A program made the position numbers and the translations under genes. Shown piece by piece: positions 35,695-44,341 of a DNA stretch of 64,000 nucleotides (positions are counted from its first letter, which is position 1; every line of letters begins with the position of its first letter). The stretch is from Arenibacter algicola (GTDB lineage Bacteria; Bacteroidota; Bacteroidia; Flavobacteriales; Flavobacteriaceae), in assembly GCF_018860365.1 (NCBI RefSeq), contig NZ_JAHKPO010000022.1, forward strand, positions 62,001 through 126,000, in the 5' to 3' direction. The notes under the pieces are model-generated. The model searched no databases and had not been told where the DNA came from. It was given only the letters and a program-made list of their open reading frames with translations.

Positions 35695-38676
35695 ATGAAA
35701 CATTTACTAGTACCCGTGGCACTTCTTGCTTTAGGCCTTTTAGTGAGTTGTAATACCAGTAATTCCAATCCAGAAACTAAACGACCTAGGGAAGTCTGGG
35801 TTTTTAGGTCTGTTCTGGATGAAAGACCACGAATGGCTACAGCGGCGCTAAACGACAACCTTTGGGTTGCCTATGATACCCAAACCGCAACCTTATATAA
35901 GGCTTGGAACGGGGGGGTATTTTTTGATGGAGCAGTTTTTACCACAAAGCACGGACCGCAGCCTACCAGTTTGGGCTATGCCTATTTTTCACATAACGAG
36001 GAATGGGTGCTTTGGAAAGATGGTGATCAGATTGCTCCGATAATACAGTACAAAGGCCATAGGTTTAAGGATGGGGAAGTAATTTTTAAAGTTGAACTAA
36101 GAACCCCGGACGGGGATATTATTTTGGTAGAGGAATCACCTAGATACCAGCGTAAAGGAGATAAGAACGGATTGGTCAGGTACTTTACGGTGGCCAACCC
36201 TACAGATTATCAAGTGGGCTTGAGAACCGTTATTGCCTCTCTTGAAGATGAAGGCGATTTTTCCACCGATGGTACGTTTGGGGAAATAATCAAGGAAATC
36301 ATCACCTTTGAGGATGGTGAAGTTTTAGAAATTGAGGGAACCCTACTTTTGAACAAAACCAACACGGAACTGAGTATCCTTTTTCATCCAGGTTTTGATA
36401 AACTCCAAAGGAACGCAATGGCTTCCGGGTCCGATCAGGTCACACAGAAAACGGGTATAGCTTTAGTGGCGATGAACGATTGTGTCGCCTGTCACAACGA
36501 AACGGAAAAAACTGTGGGACCTTCATACATGAGCATTGCGGAAAAATATGGGGATGATACTGGAACGATTGAAAAATTAGTAGGCAAAATAAGATCGGGC
36601 GGAAGTGGTGTCTGGGGGCAGGCGGTGATGACCCCACATCCGGATCTGGATGATAATGACCTAGAGGATATGGTGAAATATATCCTTGCCTTGGATGACA
36701 ATGGAAATAATGACTCAGAAGGTAACCCCATAAAATATACCCTGGGAGAAAAGTCGAATCCATTGAAATTCGAGTCGGATATGGAGCCAAAAAATGGTAC
36801 CGGCCTTGTGGCCCATCTTTATGTCAAAGATCCCAATGACAAGGATAGGAAATATACCGAAGCCCCTATACAGAATGGGGTGACCAGCAGTGTCCATGTC
36901 CTTTCTGCCCAAGACTTTGGTAGTCATAACTCGGATATAAAAATTGTTTTTCAAGGCCAGATCACCGTAGAAAAGGAAGATAGTTATGTGTTCAGGTTGA
37001 TTAGCGATGATGGTTCACAACTTTATATTGATGATAAACTGGTTATTGATAACGGTGGCGCCCATGCTTTTCAGGCAATAGACGGCGAAACCTATCTCAA
37101 GGCGGGAAAGCATTCGATAAAGATAGATTTTGAACAAGGTGGTGGAGGCGCTGCCGTCTCCTTACAATGGTTCGATAAAAAAAGCGACACGTTTACCATT
37201 GTCCCGGAGGAAGTACTTTCCTATTCTTCCAATGATTTTATAAAATCCGAACCCTTGCCCACTCCCCCTCTACAAGAGGTACATAAGCCAGGCGATAAGG
37301 CTCCCCTGGCTGCTGTCCATCCTTCCTTTTCCTTATACGACATGCGGCCTGATGGTTTTGAGCCAAGGGTAGGGGGTATGGACTTTAAGTCGGACAGCAC
37401 CCTTGTTCTAAGTACCTGGGATGCCGATGGCTCTGTTTACTATATTAAAAATTATTTGGCCAAGGACCGAAATGACATTGAGGTTAAAAGAATAGCTACG
37501 GGCCTGGCCGAACCCTTGGGCGTTAAAGTGGTGGGCAATGAAACATACGTATTGCAGAAACACGAGCTTACAAGGCTTATAGACCATGATGGTGATGAGG
37601 TTATAGATGAATACGAGACGGTAAGCAATGATTGGGGGGTATCCGGCAATTTTCATGAATTCGCATTCGGCCTCGCCTATAGGGAAGGGTATTTCTATGC
37701 CACACTGGCTACTGCTATAATGCCTGGTGGGGCAAGTGCCGACCCACAGGTGAAGGACAGGGGCAAGGTTGCCAAGATAAACCTAATGGATGGTTCGGTG
37801 GAGTTTATTGCCTCGGGCCTTAGGACACCCAATGGAATAGGGTTTAACGGGGATGAAGAGATCTTTGTGGCGGATAACCAAGGTGATTGGCTGCCGGCTT
37901 CAAAGATCGTACATATAAAAAAGGGGGAATTCTACGGGTCCCGGTCGGTAGATTTTGATGGCACCGAGGATCTGAAAGAGAAACTTCCTGTGGTTTGGTT
38001 GCCTCAGGACGAAATAGGAAATTCTCCCAGTCAGCCTACCTACTTAAACCTAGGCCCCTATAAAGACCAACTGATACATGGTGAAGTTACCCATGGAGGA
38101 ATCAAGAGGGTTGCCTATGAAGAGGTTGAGGGTCAATTACAGGGGAGCGTATTTAGGTTTTCGCAGGGTATCGAGGCTGGTGTAAACAGACTGGTGTGGG
38201 CCCCAGATGGTTCGTTGATTGTGGGTGGCATAGGCGTCTCGGGCAATTGGGGGCATTATGGAAAGCTTAACCATGGACTCCAGCGTTTGGAATACAACGG
38301 TAGTTCCACATTTGAAATGTTACGGATAAATGCGCTTTCCAATGGCTTTGAAATTGAGTTGACAGAACCTTTGGCCAAAAATATCACTTTAAATCCCGGG
38401 CATTTGGAAGTGGAAACCTGGTATTATTTGCCTACTCCCGAATACGGAGGCCCCAAATTGGGTAAGGCCTACATGAAATTGTCAAGGATACAATTGTCCA
38501 AAGACCGTAGGAAAGTATTTGTAGGCCTAAATGGATTAAAGGAAAACCATATGGTTTACTTTCACTTGAACCCTGATTTAAAGAGTGACTCAGGAAAGAA
38601 TTTGTGGACTACCGAGGCTTGGTATACCCTGAACAAAATACCCAAAGATAGGTCGGTAAAAGAAAAGGACTATTAG
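35695..38676 (+). CDS. Cytochrome c - PA14 - beta-propeller (sorbosone dehydrogenase-like) lipoprotein
   Basis: A 993-residue multi-domain lipoprotein (SPII signal ending LLVSC, Cys19). After an N-terminal beta region (to about 240) comes a class I cytochrome c domain with heme motif C263-V-A-C266-H267 and a candidate axial Met in AVMTPHPDL (about 250-345). A PA14 carbohydrate-binding-type domain follows (about 365-495; SDDGSQLYIDDKLVIDNGG), then a beta-propeller resembling glucose/sorbosone dehydrogenases (about 555-860; GLRTPNGIGFNGDEEIFVADNQGDW) and a C-terminal beta domain. This suggests periplasmic or surface redox chemistry on sugars with electron delivery to the heme. It lies at the end of the locus and is followed by a terminator. 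A dehydrogenase reaction is inferred, not proven; the missing cofactor ligands cannot be judged by eye. Confidence 0.85.
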   Translation: MKHLLVPVALLALGLLVSCNTSNSNPETKRPREVWVFRSVLDERPRMATAALNDNLWVAYDTQTATLYKAWNGGVFFDGAVFTTKHGPQPTSLGYAYFSHNEEWVLWKDGDQIAPIIQYKGHRFKDGEVIFKVELRTPDGDIILVEESPRYQRKGDKNGLVRYFTVANPTDYQVGLRTVIASLEDEGDFSTDGTFGEIIKEIITFEDGEVLEIEGTLLLNKTNTELSILFHPGFDKLQRNAMASGSDQVTQKTGIALVAMNDCVACHNETEKTVGPSYMSIAEKYGDDTGTIEKLVGKIRSGGSGVWGQAVMTPHPDLDDNDLEDMVKYILALDDNGNNDSEGNPIKYTLGEKSNPLKFESDMEPKNGTGLVAHLYVKDPNDKDRKYTEAPIQNGVTSSVHVLSAQDFGSHNSDIKIVFQGQITVEKEDSYVFRLISDDGSQLYIDDKLVIDNGGAHAFQAIDGETYLKAGKHSIKIDFEQGGGGAAVSLQWFDKKSDTFTIVPEEVLSYSSNDFIKSEPLPTPPLQEVHKPGDKAPLAAVHPSFSLYDMRPDGFEPRVGGMDFKSDSTLVLSTWDADGSVYYIKNYLAKDRNDIEVKRIATGLAEPLGVKVVGNETYVLQKHELTRLIDHDGDEVIDEYETVSNDWGVSGNFHEFAFGLAYREGYFYATLATAIMPGGASADPQVKDRGKVAKINLMDGSVEFIASGLRTPNGIGFNGDEEIFVADNQGDWLPASKIVHIKKGEFYGSRSVDFDGTEDLKEKLPVVWLPQDEIGNSPSQPTYLNLGPYKDQLIHGEVTHGGIKRVAYEEVEGQLQGSVFRFSQGIEAGVNRLVWAPDGSLIVGGIGVSGNWGHYGKLNHGLQRLEYNGSSTFEMLRINALSNGFEIELTEPLAKNITLNPGHLEVETWYYLPTPEYGGPKLGKAYMKLSRIQLSKDRRKVFVGLNGLKENHMVYFHLNPDLKSDSGKNLWTTEAWYTLNKIPKDRSVKEKDY

Positions 38677-38814
38677 TTATAGGTCTGTTTAATTATGCCT
38701 TGATTAGGAGAACTTGTTCAAAGCAAGTATCTGTAAAAGGCGGATTGATTTTACAAATAAAAAAAGTTTTGGTAAAAAAATATTAAGATAAGTTGTTGAG
38801 TTAGTTGAGAGAAG

Positions 38815-38845
38815 AGGGGTTCCGGAGCATTGGAACCCTTTTTTT
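38815..38845 (+). terminator. Terminator ending the glycan locus
   Basis: AGGGGTTCC at 38815-38823 pairs with GGAACCCTT at 38832-38840 (9 bp, one G-U), with an 8-nt loop, and runs into seven T residues. It is 139 bp downstream of the cytochrome-PA14 gene. Confidence 0.85.
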
Positions 38846-39116
38846 GTGCAAAATGCCACATTTTATACGATTAATTCAAATGTGATTTCTTGAAGTAAAA
38901 AACAGCGCAGCTGGACTATACCATAACCCGCTTAAGGCGATTGGCTTTTTATTTATGTTCTGAGTTTAATATTATTTCGCCCTCCTTATAGAAGTTTATC
39001 GTCTTGATACCAGTTTTTGTTGAAGACGTTCGTCAACAAATATTCTACGGCACCCTAATTAGAGAACATTGGATTCTCTTCTCGAATGGACTCTTTCCTC
39101 CGCCTTGCTGCGGAAA

Positions 39117-39150
39117 GGGCCTTGGGGTGGCTTTACAAAGAAAACCATGG
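39117..39150. repeat. Intergenic repeat, copy 2
   Basis: GGGCCTTGGGG followed by TGGCTTTACAAAGAAAACCA matches the element at 16572-16605 over most of its length with one gap and several substitutions. The inner palindrome is decayed here (TGGCTTT against AAAACCA). Confidence 0.45.
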
Positions 39151-39213
39151 TCGCTTCACGCCCTATTTTTTCGTTTTGCTTCAAAGCCAATGCGAGCATT
39201 GCTTTTGCGCAAA

Positions 39214-39243
39214 ACAAAAAAAACCAGCTATTTCTAGCTGGTT
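39214..39243 (-). terminator. Terminator of the initiator tRNA gene
   Basis: On the minus strand AACCAGCTA and TAGCTGGTT form a perfect 9-bp stem with a GAAA tetraloop (39222-39243), followed by a run of eight or more T residues. It begins 8 bp past the tRNA 3' end. Confidence 0.9.
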
Positions 39244-39250
39244 TTCTTTG

Positions 39251-39323
<73 letters not shown>

Positions 39324-39396
39324 ATGTGCGTTTCCAAAACATTCAACTTGGCTCTAAACCCTCAGTTCATAATGCTGACTGAATTATTTCGGACTG

Positions 39397-39427
39397 CAAA
39401 GATACATGCTTTTTATGATTTCCCAAA
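39397..39427 (-). promoter_or_regulatory. Promoter for initiator tRNA
   Basis: On the minus strand a -33 TTTG (39427-39424) and a -7 TATCTTTG (39404-39397) are separated by 19 nt, matching the Bacteroidota housekeeping consensus TTTG-N19..21-TAnnTTTG exactly. Transcription should start about 65 nt before the mature tRNA. Confidence 0.85.
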
Positions 39428-39572
39428 TCTATTTTGAATTAAATATTAAAAATGAGACTAAATTTTTATCATACATTTAAAAATGCCCAGTTGTAGTCCT
39501 CATTGTCCAAAATCTTTCTATTTTGTATCGATTTTAATTACAATCCGTCACTTTTAATTCGCCCGATCATTT

Positions 39573-41054
39573 ATGGATAACTATGGTTTTCTCTCAATCT
39601 TACCACCCGTAATCGCTATTATATTGGCGCTCAGAACCAAACAAGTTTATATAGCCCTACTTTTTGGGATATGGTTTTCTTGGGTGATCATCAATGATTG
39701 GAATTTCTTCACTGGTACCTTGGCAGCCATTGAAGGGATGGTCAATGTTTTTAAGTCTCCCGGTAATACCAGAACCATAATGTTCAGTGCCTTAGTGGGG
39801 GCCTTACTTTTATTTATACAGTATTCCAAAGGTGTTGAGGGTTTTATAAACGAGCTCAATAAGGTAATAGCCTATTTTGAGAAAAAACAAAGTGGCTACA
39901 GCAGGGTGGTGGTACAGCTTATGGCTATGTTCACAGGAATATTATTGTTTGTGGAGACCAGTATTAGTTCCTTAACGGTTGGAACGCTATATCGTCCAAT
40001 TTTTGATAAACTGAAGATTCCCAGGGAAAAACTGGCCTATATTGCCGATTCCAGTTCCGCACCCTCCTCCATTTTAATTCCCTTTAATGCTTGGGGAGCA
40101 TTTATAATGGGACTTTTGCTTACCCAGGGGGTCGAAAATCCGTTTGGAACCATGCTTTCGTCCATAGCTTATAATTTTTATCCTATCCTGGCCATTGCCA
40201 TTGTTTTCGTGGTGATTATTACCAAAAAGGATATTGGACCTATGTCAAAAGCGGAAAAGCGCACTAGGGAAACGGGTAAATTGCTAAATGATAATGCCAA
40301 ACCTATGTTGTCCAGTGAGGTAACCTCCTTTGAGTCCAAGGAAGGGATCAAGGCCAAGGCCTTTAATATGATCGTTCCCTTGGCAACCATGGTAGTCATG
40401 ATGCCTTTCTTTCTGGCATATACGGGCTGGGATGCTGTGGAGGGTGCAACTTCTTTTGGTGATCATGTTTTTAAGGCTATTGGTCAAGGTTCTGGTTCGT
40501 CATCTGTCCTGTACGCAGTTCTGACGGCGATATTGGTTGCTATGGTGCTCTATCGATCTCAAAAAATTATGAAAACCAAGGAAATGATAGACCTCACCCT
40601 GAAGGGTATAAGTGAATTGATGCCACTGGCTTTATTAATGTTATTGGCCTTTGCCATAGGAGACGCTTGTAATGCCCTGGGTACTGGACAATTTATCGCA
40701 AACTGGTCCAAAGATTGGTTGTCTCCTGTTTTTTTACCGGCAGTTATTTTTGTGATCAGCTCTTTTATCGCATTTTCAACTGGGACTTCTTGGGGGACCT
40801 TTGCCATTATGATGGCGATTTCCATGCCGATGGCCGAAATCCATGGCGCACCACTACCTTTGATAGTAGCCGCGACTTTAGGAGGAGGGGTTTTTGGAGA
40901 TCACTGTTCGCCTATTTCGGACACCTCCATTATTTCCTCCATGGCCTCAGCCAGTGATCACATAGACCATATAAATACCCAGTTGCCCTATGCTTTGACC
41001 GGGGGCCTAATAACAGTGCTGCTATATGTAATTTTAGGCTTTATTATGATATAG
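39573..41054 (+). CDS. NhaC-family Na+/H+ antiporter
   Basis: A 493-residue polytopic inner-membrane protein with roughly a dozen hydrophobic helices. It carries NhaC family landmarks: FVETSISSLTVGTLYRP, SSSAPSSILIPFNAWGAFI, LMLLAFAIGDACNALGTGQ, SFIAFSTGTSWGTFAIMMAI and GGGVFGDHCSPISDTSIISSMASASDHIDH, the last being a highly conserved acidic/His-rich transport segment. It would exchange Na+ for H+ and help pH and sodium homeostasis, fitting a marine cell. It is transcribed away from the tRNA and 48 bp upstream of era, but era has its own promoter box. Confidence 0.92.
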   Translation: MDNYGFLSILPPVIAIILALRTKQVYIALLFGIWFSWVIINDWNFFTGTLAAIEGMVNVFKSPGNTRTIMFSALVGALLLFIQYSKGVEGFINELNKVIAYFEKKQSGYSRVVVQLMAMFTGILLFVETSISSLTVGTLYRPIFDKLKIPREKLAYIADSSSAPSSILIPFNAWGAFIMGLLLTQGVENPFGTMLSSIAYNFYPILAIAIVFVVIITKKDIGPMSKAEKRTRETGKLLNDNAKPMLSSEVTSFESKEGIKAKAFNMIVPLATMVVMMPFFLAYTGWDAVEGATSFGDHVFKAIGQGSGSSSVLYAVLTAILVAMVLYRSQKIMKTKEMIDLTLKGISELMPLALLMLLAFAIGDACNALGTGQFIANWSKDWLSPVFLPAVIFVISSFIAFSTGTSWGTFAIMMAISMPMAEIHGAPLPLIVAATLGGGVFGDHCSPISDTSIISSMASASDHIDHINTQLPYALTGGLITVLLYVILGFIMI

Positions 41055-41069
41055 ATGGAAGGATTCTAC

Positions 41070-41077
41070 TACCTTTG
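41070..41077 (+). promoter_or_regulatory. -7 promoter box for era
   Basis: TACCTTTG matches TAnnTTTG exactly, 25 bp before the era start codon. No clear TTTG -33 box is seen at the right distance (only TATG 21 nt upstream), so this is a partial promoter call. Confidence 0.55.
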
Positions 41078-41102
41078 CAATTATTAAAGTTAAAAAGGGA
41101 AG

Positions 41103-41987
41103 ATGTCGCATAAAGCCGGTTTTGTAAATATTATAGGAAATCCCAATGTAGGGAAATCCACACTTATGAATGCCTTTGTAGGGGAAAAATTATCCATTAT
41201 TACCTCCAAGGCACAAACTACCCGGCACCGTATTTTGGGAATCGTCAATGGGGACGATTTTCAAGTGGTCTTATCAGATACTCCTGGAATCATAAAGCCT
41301 GCCTATGAATTGCAGTCCTCTATGATGGACTTTGTAAAATCGGCCTTTGAAGATGCCGATGTGCTACTTTATATGGTAGAAATTGGGGAAAAGGCCTTAA
41401 AGGACGAGCGCTTTTTTGAAAAACTAAAAAATACCAAAATCCCTGTTTTGCTCTTGTTGAACAAGATAGATGTTTCCGAACAGGGTATCCTGGAAGAGCA
41501 GGTTCAATATTGGCACGAACAATTACCAACAGCTGAAATACATCCCATATCCGCCTTACAGAATTTTAATGTTAAGGAAGTTTTTCTGCGGATTTTGGAA
41601 TTGCTGCCAGAAGCCCCGCCTTATTACCCCAAGGACCAATTAACGGATAAGCCGGAACGCTTTTTTGTAAACGAAACCATTAGGGAAAAAATTCTTCAAT
41701 TCTATAAAAAGGAAATTCCGTACTCCGTGGAGATCGATACAGAGGAATTTTTTGAAGACGAGGACATTATCCGCATGAGATCAGTCATCATGGTGGAGCG
41801 CGATTCCCAAAAAGGGATTATAATAGGGCATAAAGGAAGTGCTCTGAAAAGGGTAGGGGTGGAAGCCCGCAAGGACTTGGAAAAATTCTTCGACAAGCAG
41901 GTTCATTTGGAACTCTATGTTAAGGTAAACAAGAATTGGAGAAGCGATCCCAATCAGTTAAAGCGCTTTGGTTACAACCAGGGTTAG
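41103..41987 (+). CDS. era: GTPase Era
   Basis: Ribosome-assembly GTPase that binds the 3' end of 16S rRNA during 30S maturation. The 294-residue protein has G1 GNPNVGKST (12-20), the switch region TTRHRILG, G3 DTPG, G4 NKID and an SAL-type G5 (ISALQNF), followed by a C-terminal KH domain (VIMVERDSQKGIIIGHKGSALKRVGVEARKDLEKF). Length is normal for the family. Confidence 0.98.
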   Translation: MSHKAGFVNIIGNPNVGKSTLMNAFVGEKLSIITSKAQTTRHRILGIVNGDDFQVVLSDTPGIIKPAYELQSSMMDFVKSAFEDADVLLYMVEIGEKALKDERFFEKLKNTKIPVLLLLNKIDVSEQGILEEQVQYWHEQLPTAEIHPISALQNFNVKEVFLRILELLPEAPPYYPKDQLTDKPERFFVNETIREKILQFYKKEIPYSVEIDTEEFFEDEDIIRMRSVIMVERDSQKGIIIGHKGSALKRVGVEARKDLEKFFDKQVHLELYVKVNKNWRSDPNQLKRFGYNQG

Positions 41988-42104
41988 CGTTTTAACAGTT
42001 CGTTTTGTTGTTGGCCGCTATTTTTCTTTACTCACAACATTTAGGCTAGATCCTTAACAATTAGTTATTATTTATTTTACGCTTAGCTTATAGCCAGTTT
42101 ACAT

Positions 42105-42130
42105 CTTTGGTTTTAAATAAATAACCAAAG
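42105..42130 (+). promoter_or_regulatory. Inverted repeat at the 5' end of the choice-of-anchor I gene
   Basis: A perfect 8-bp inverted repeat, CTTTGGTT (42105-42112) and AACCAAAG (42123-42130), with a 10-nt loop ends three bases before the ATG at 42134. It overlaps a weak -7 box CATCTTTG (42102-42109). It could be an operator or an mRNA hairpin occluding the start. Confidence 0.45.
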
Positions 42131-42133
42131 AAA

Positions 42134-43657
42134 ATGAAAAAAACACTTTTAGCACTTTTCGTAGGTGGAATGCTATTCACCTCCTGTATTAAAGATCATA
42201 TCGGTCATGGTGGCGGTAATGACGATGTAGATGTATCAACCCTTACATTCGCCAAAATAGGTGGGTTCTCCAACGGTAGCGGAGAGGAAGGTTTTGCTGA
42301 AATCAGTGCCTTTGATTCCGAGACCAACAAATTGTTTATCGTAAATCCAGTTCAGTCCGAAGTTTCGGTTTGGGATATTTCATCTCCTTCCTCCTCAGTA
42401 AAATTAAGTTCAATTTCATTGGCGGGAACTCCAAACAGTGTTGCGGTGCACGACGGACTTTTGGCTGTGGCCGTAGAAAATGCCAATAAACAAATGAATG
42501 GTACAGTACAGACTTATGATACCGAGACCCAAGCCTTGGTAAATTCATATAATGTGGGGGCATTGCCAGACATGGTTGCTTTTAGTCCTGATGGGAAATA
42601 TATAATTTCTGCCAATGAAGGGGAGCCAAATGCTGATTATTCGGTAGATCCAGAGGGGTCTATTTCTGTAGTGGACGTTCAAAAAAATGAAGTTAATACT
42701 ATGTTTTTTACTTCCTATAGTGCGGCTTCAATAGGGAACGATTTCAGGGTTTTTGGTCCATCGGCAAGTATTTCCCAGGATGTGGAACCAGAATATGTGG
42801 CAGTTTCGGACGATAGTAAGTTTGCCTATGTAACGCTTCAGGAAAATAATGGTATAGCCGTAGTGGATTTAAAAAATAAGGCCATTGCCAATGTTTTTGG
42901 TCTAGGTGTAAAAGATTATTCATTTGGGGAAAATAAGATGGACGCCAGTAACAAGGATGACGTGGTAGGGAACTTTCAGAATTGGCCAGTGCTTGGTTTT
43001 TATATGCCGGATGCCATTACTTTTGCCAAGCTAGATGGCATGGATTATATTATTACGGCCAATGAAGGGGATTCTAGGGATTACGATGGGTATTCCGAAG
43101 AGGAAAGGGTAGAAGATGTAACCTTGGACCCAACAGCTTTCCCTAATGCCGCTGATCTACAAATGAAGGAAAATTTGGGAAGGTTAAAAATTACCACCGC
43201 CAATGGTGATATCGATGGCGATGGTGACTTTGATAAAATATATGCCTACGGAGGAAGGTCATTTACAATCTGGTCTACTTCTGGGACTTTGGTATATGAC
43301 AGTGCGGATGAAATTGGAAGAAGGACCTTAGAGCTTAACCCGTCTTATTTTAATGCCGATGAGGGCGAGGCCGATGGAAGAAGTGATGATAAAGGTGCCG
43401 AACCAGAATCTGTAACTACTTTAAAGGTGGGCAATTCTACTTTGTTATTTGTTGGTTTGGAGCGTACAGGGGGTGTTTTGGTGTATGATATAACCAACCC
43501 CAATAGTCCAGAATACGTAAATTGGCTTTTTGATGCCTCGGATATGGCTCCCGAAGGTTTGGTGACTATTTCAGAGGAAAATAGCCCAACAGGAAATGCC
43601 TTGGTAATTATCACCAATGAGGTTTCCAATACCGTAGCGATTTACGAAATAAAATAG
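42134..43657 (+). CDS. Choice-of-anchor I family lipoprotein (beta-propeller)
   Basis: A 507-residue lipoprotein (SPII signal ending LFTSC, Cys18) with a seven-blade-type beta-propeller. Typical segments are VAVHDGLLAVAVENANKQMNG, DMVAFSPDGKYIISANEGEPN, DVEPEYVAVSDDSKFAYVTLQENNGIAVVDL, ITANEGDSRDYDGY, DIDGDGDFDKIYAYGGRSFTIW and KGAEPESVTTLKVGNSTLLFVGLERTGGVLVYDI. The acidic DIDGDGDFD stretch looks Ca-binding. Family members are surface or secreted proteins, often annotated as phosphatase-like or choice-of-anchor I. No biochemical role is certain. Confidence 0.88.
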   Translation: MKKTLLALFVGGMLFTSCIKDHIGHGGGNDDVDVSTLTFAKIGGFSNGSGEEGFAEISAFDSETNKLFIVNPVQSEVSVWDISSPSSSVKLSSISLAGTPNSVAVHDGLLAVAVENANKQMNGTVQTYDTETQALVNSYNVGALPDMVAFSPDGKYIISANEGEPNADYSVDPEGSISVVDVQKNEVNTMFFTSYSAASIGNDFRVFGPSASISQDVEPEYVAVSDDSKFAYVTLQENNGIAVVDLKNKAIANVFGLGVKDYSFGENKMDASNKDDVVGNFQNWPVLGFYMPDAITFAKLDGMDYIITANEGDSRDYDGYSEEERVEDVTLDPTAFPNAADLQMKENLGRLKITTANGDIDGDGDFDKIYAYGGRSFTIWSTSGTLVYDSADEIGRRTLELNPSYFNADEGEADGRSDDKGAEPESVTTLKVGNSTLLFVGLERTGGVLVYDITNPNSPEYVNWLFDASDMAPEGLVTISEENSPTGNALVIITNEVSNTVAIYEIK

Positions 43658-43677
43658 AAAAAATAAATATTGGAATT

Positions 43678-43711
43678 ATCCCTGGGTATCTTGATGTCCA
43701 GGGATTTTTTA
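43678..43711 (+). terminator. Terminator after choice-of-anchor I gene
   Basis: ATCCCTGG (43678-43685) pairs with CCAGGGAT (43698-43705), 8 bp with a 12-nt loop, followed by a T-rich tract. It lies between convergent genes. Confidence 0.85.
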
Positions 43712-43758
43712 TTTTCATACCAACATCCAGCATCTAATATCGAGTTCCCGATGCCAAC

Positions 43759-44262
43759 TTATAATTGGTTATCAACCTTGGCATGCTGCAACATAAACTC
43801 ATGCAATTGATGCATTTGGGGCTTGCCCTTTCTTTTTCCTATTCTACCAAATACATAAAGAACAATCCACGCTACGACCATTAAAGCCATTAACCCGATC
43901 TGAAGGCCTATTTCTTTGCCCAGGGCCTTGTTGGAATATGCCCAAACCCCAAAAATGATAAAAAGGGAGGCCACTCCAAAATGGACAAACATAAAGAATG
44001 TCCATAAGGTAGGATTGGGACCAAACAATCCATAAATGGTACTGTTGCCGTCCTCTTGGTCCACAATCTCAATTTGTAATTGCGGCGACCAGAAATGGGA
44101 TTCCGACTTATTGAATTTTATAAAAATATGATGATCGGATCTTTTAACGATAAAAGGAGGATTGTCTACTTCTTGAAACAATTGCAGAGTGGGTTGGGCC
44201 GAACCTTTTAGGTTAAGTTGGAACCTAGGTCTTAGTACAATTTCGTTGGGTAAAGCTTTCAA
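43759..44262 (-). CDS. Hypothetical membrane protein with two C-terminal helices
   Basis: About 167 residues. The N-terminal 80 residues are beta-rich and soluble in character (LRPRFQLNLKGSAQPTLQLFQEVD, HHIFIKFNKSESHFWSPQLQIEI). Two transmembrane helices follow (TLWTFFMFVHFGVASLFIIFGVW and IGLQIGLMALMVVAWIVLYVFG), with a basic tail GKRKGKPQMHQ. There is no ATG in frame near the 5' end before a stop at 44331-44329, so the start is a TTG at 44262 or nearby and is uncertain. The frame is conserved-looking and lies divergent from der and convergent with the choice-of-anchor I gene. I do not recognise a function. Confidence 0.7.
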   Translation of the reverse strand: MKALPNEIVLRPRFQLNLKGSAQPTLQLFQEVDNPPFIVKRSDHHIFIKFNKSESHFWSPQLQIEIVDQEDGNSTIYGLFGPNPTLWTFFMFVHFGVASLFIIFGVWAYSNKALGKEIGLQIGLMALMVVAWIVLYVFGRIGKRKGKPQMHQLHEFMLQHAKVDNQL

Positions 44263-44318
44263 ACTATTTGGCTGATAATTAGGATAAAAGATACTGTTTT
44301 TTCTTCGGATATAAATAG

Positions 44319-44326
44319 TACTTTTG
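44319..44326 (+). promoter_or_regulatory. -7 promoter box for der
   Basis: TACTTTTG matches TAnnTTTG exactly, 15 bp before the der ATG at 44342. A TTG that would extend der upstream falls inside this box, supporting the ATG. No exact -33 TTTG was found. Confidence 0.55.
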
Positions 44327-44341
44327 CATCAAATTAAAAGT

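Larger units (their letters stand above)
38677..39213. other. Intergenic region between the glycan locus and initiator tRNA
   Basis: About 540 bp without a supported gene. It holds the terminator at 38815-38845 and repeat copy 2 at 39117-39150. Near 39089-39116 there is also a small hairpin (TCCGC/GCGGA around CTTGCT). Open frames crossing this region into the tRNA are not credible genes. Confidence 0.5.

Noticed and set aside
44324..44341. Upstream TTG start for der
   Set aside because: The TTG is inside the -7 box TACTTTTG; the ATG at 44342 gives the standard N terminus.
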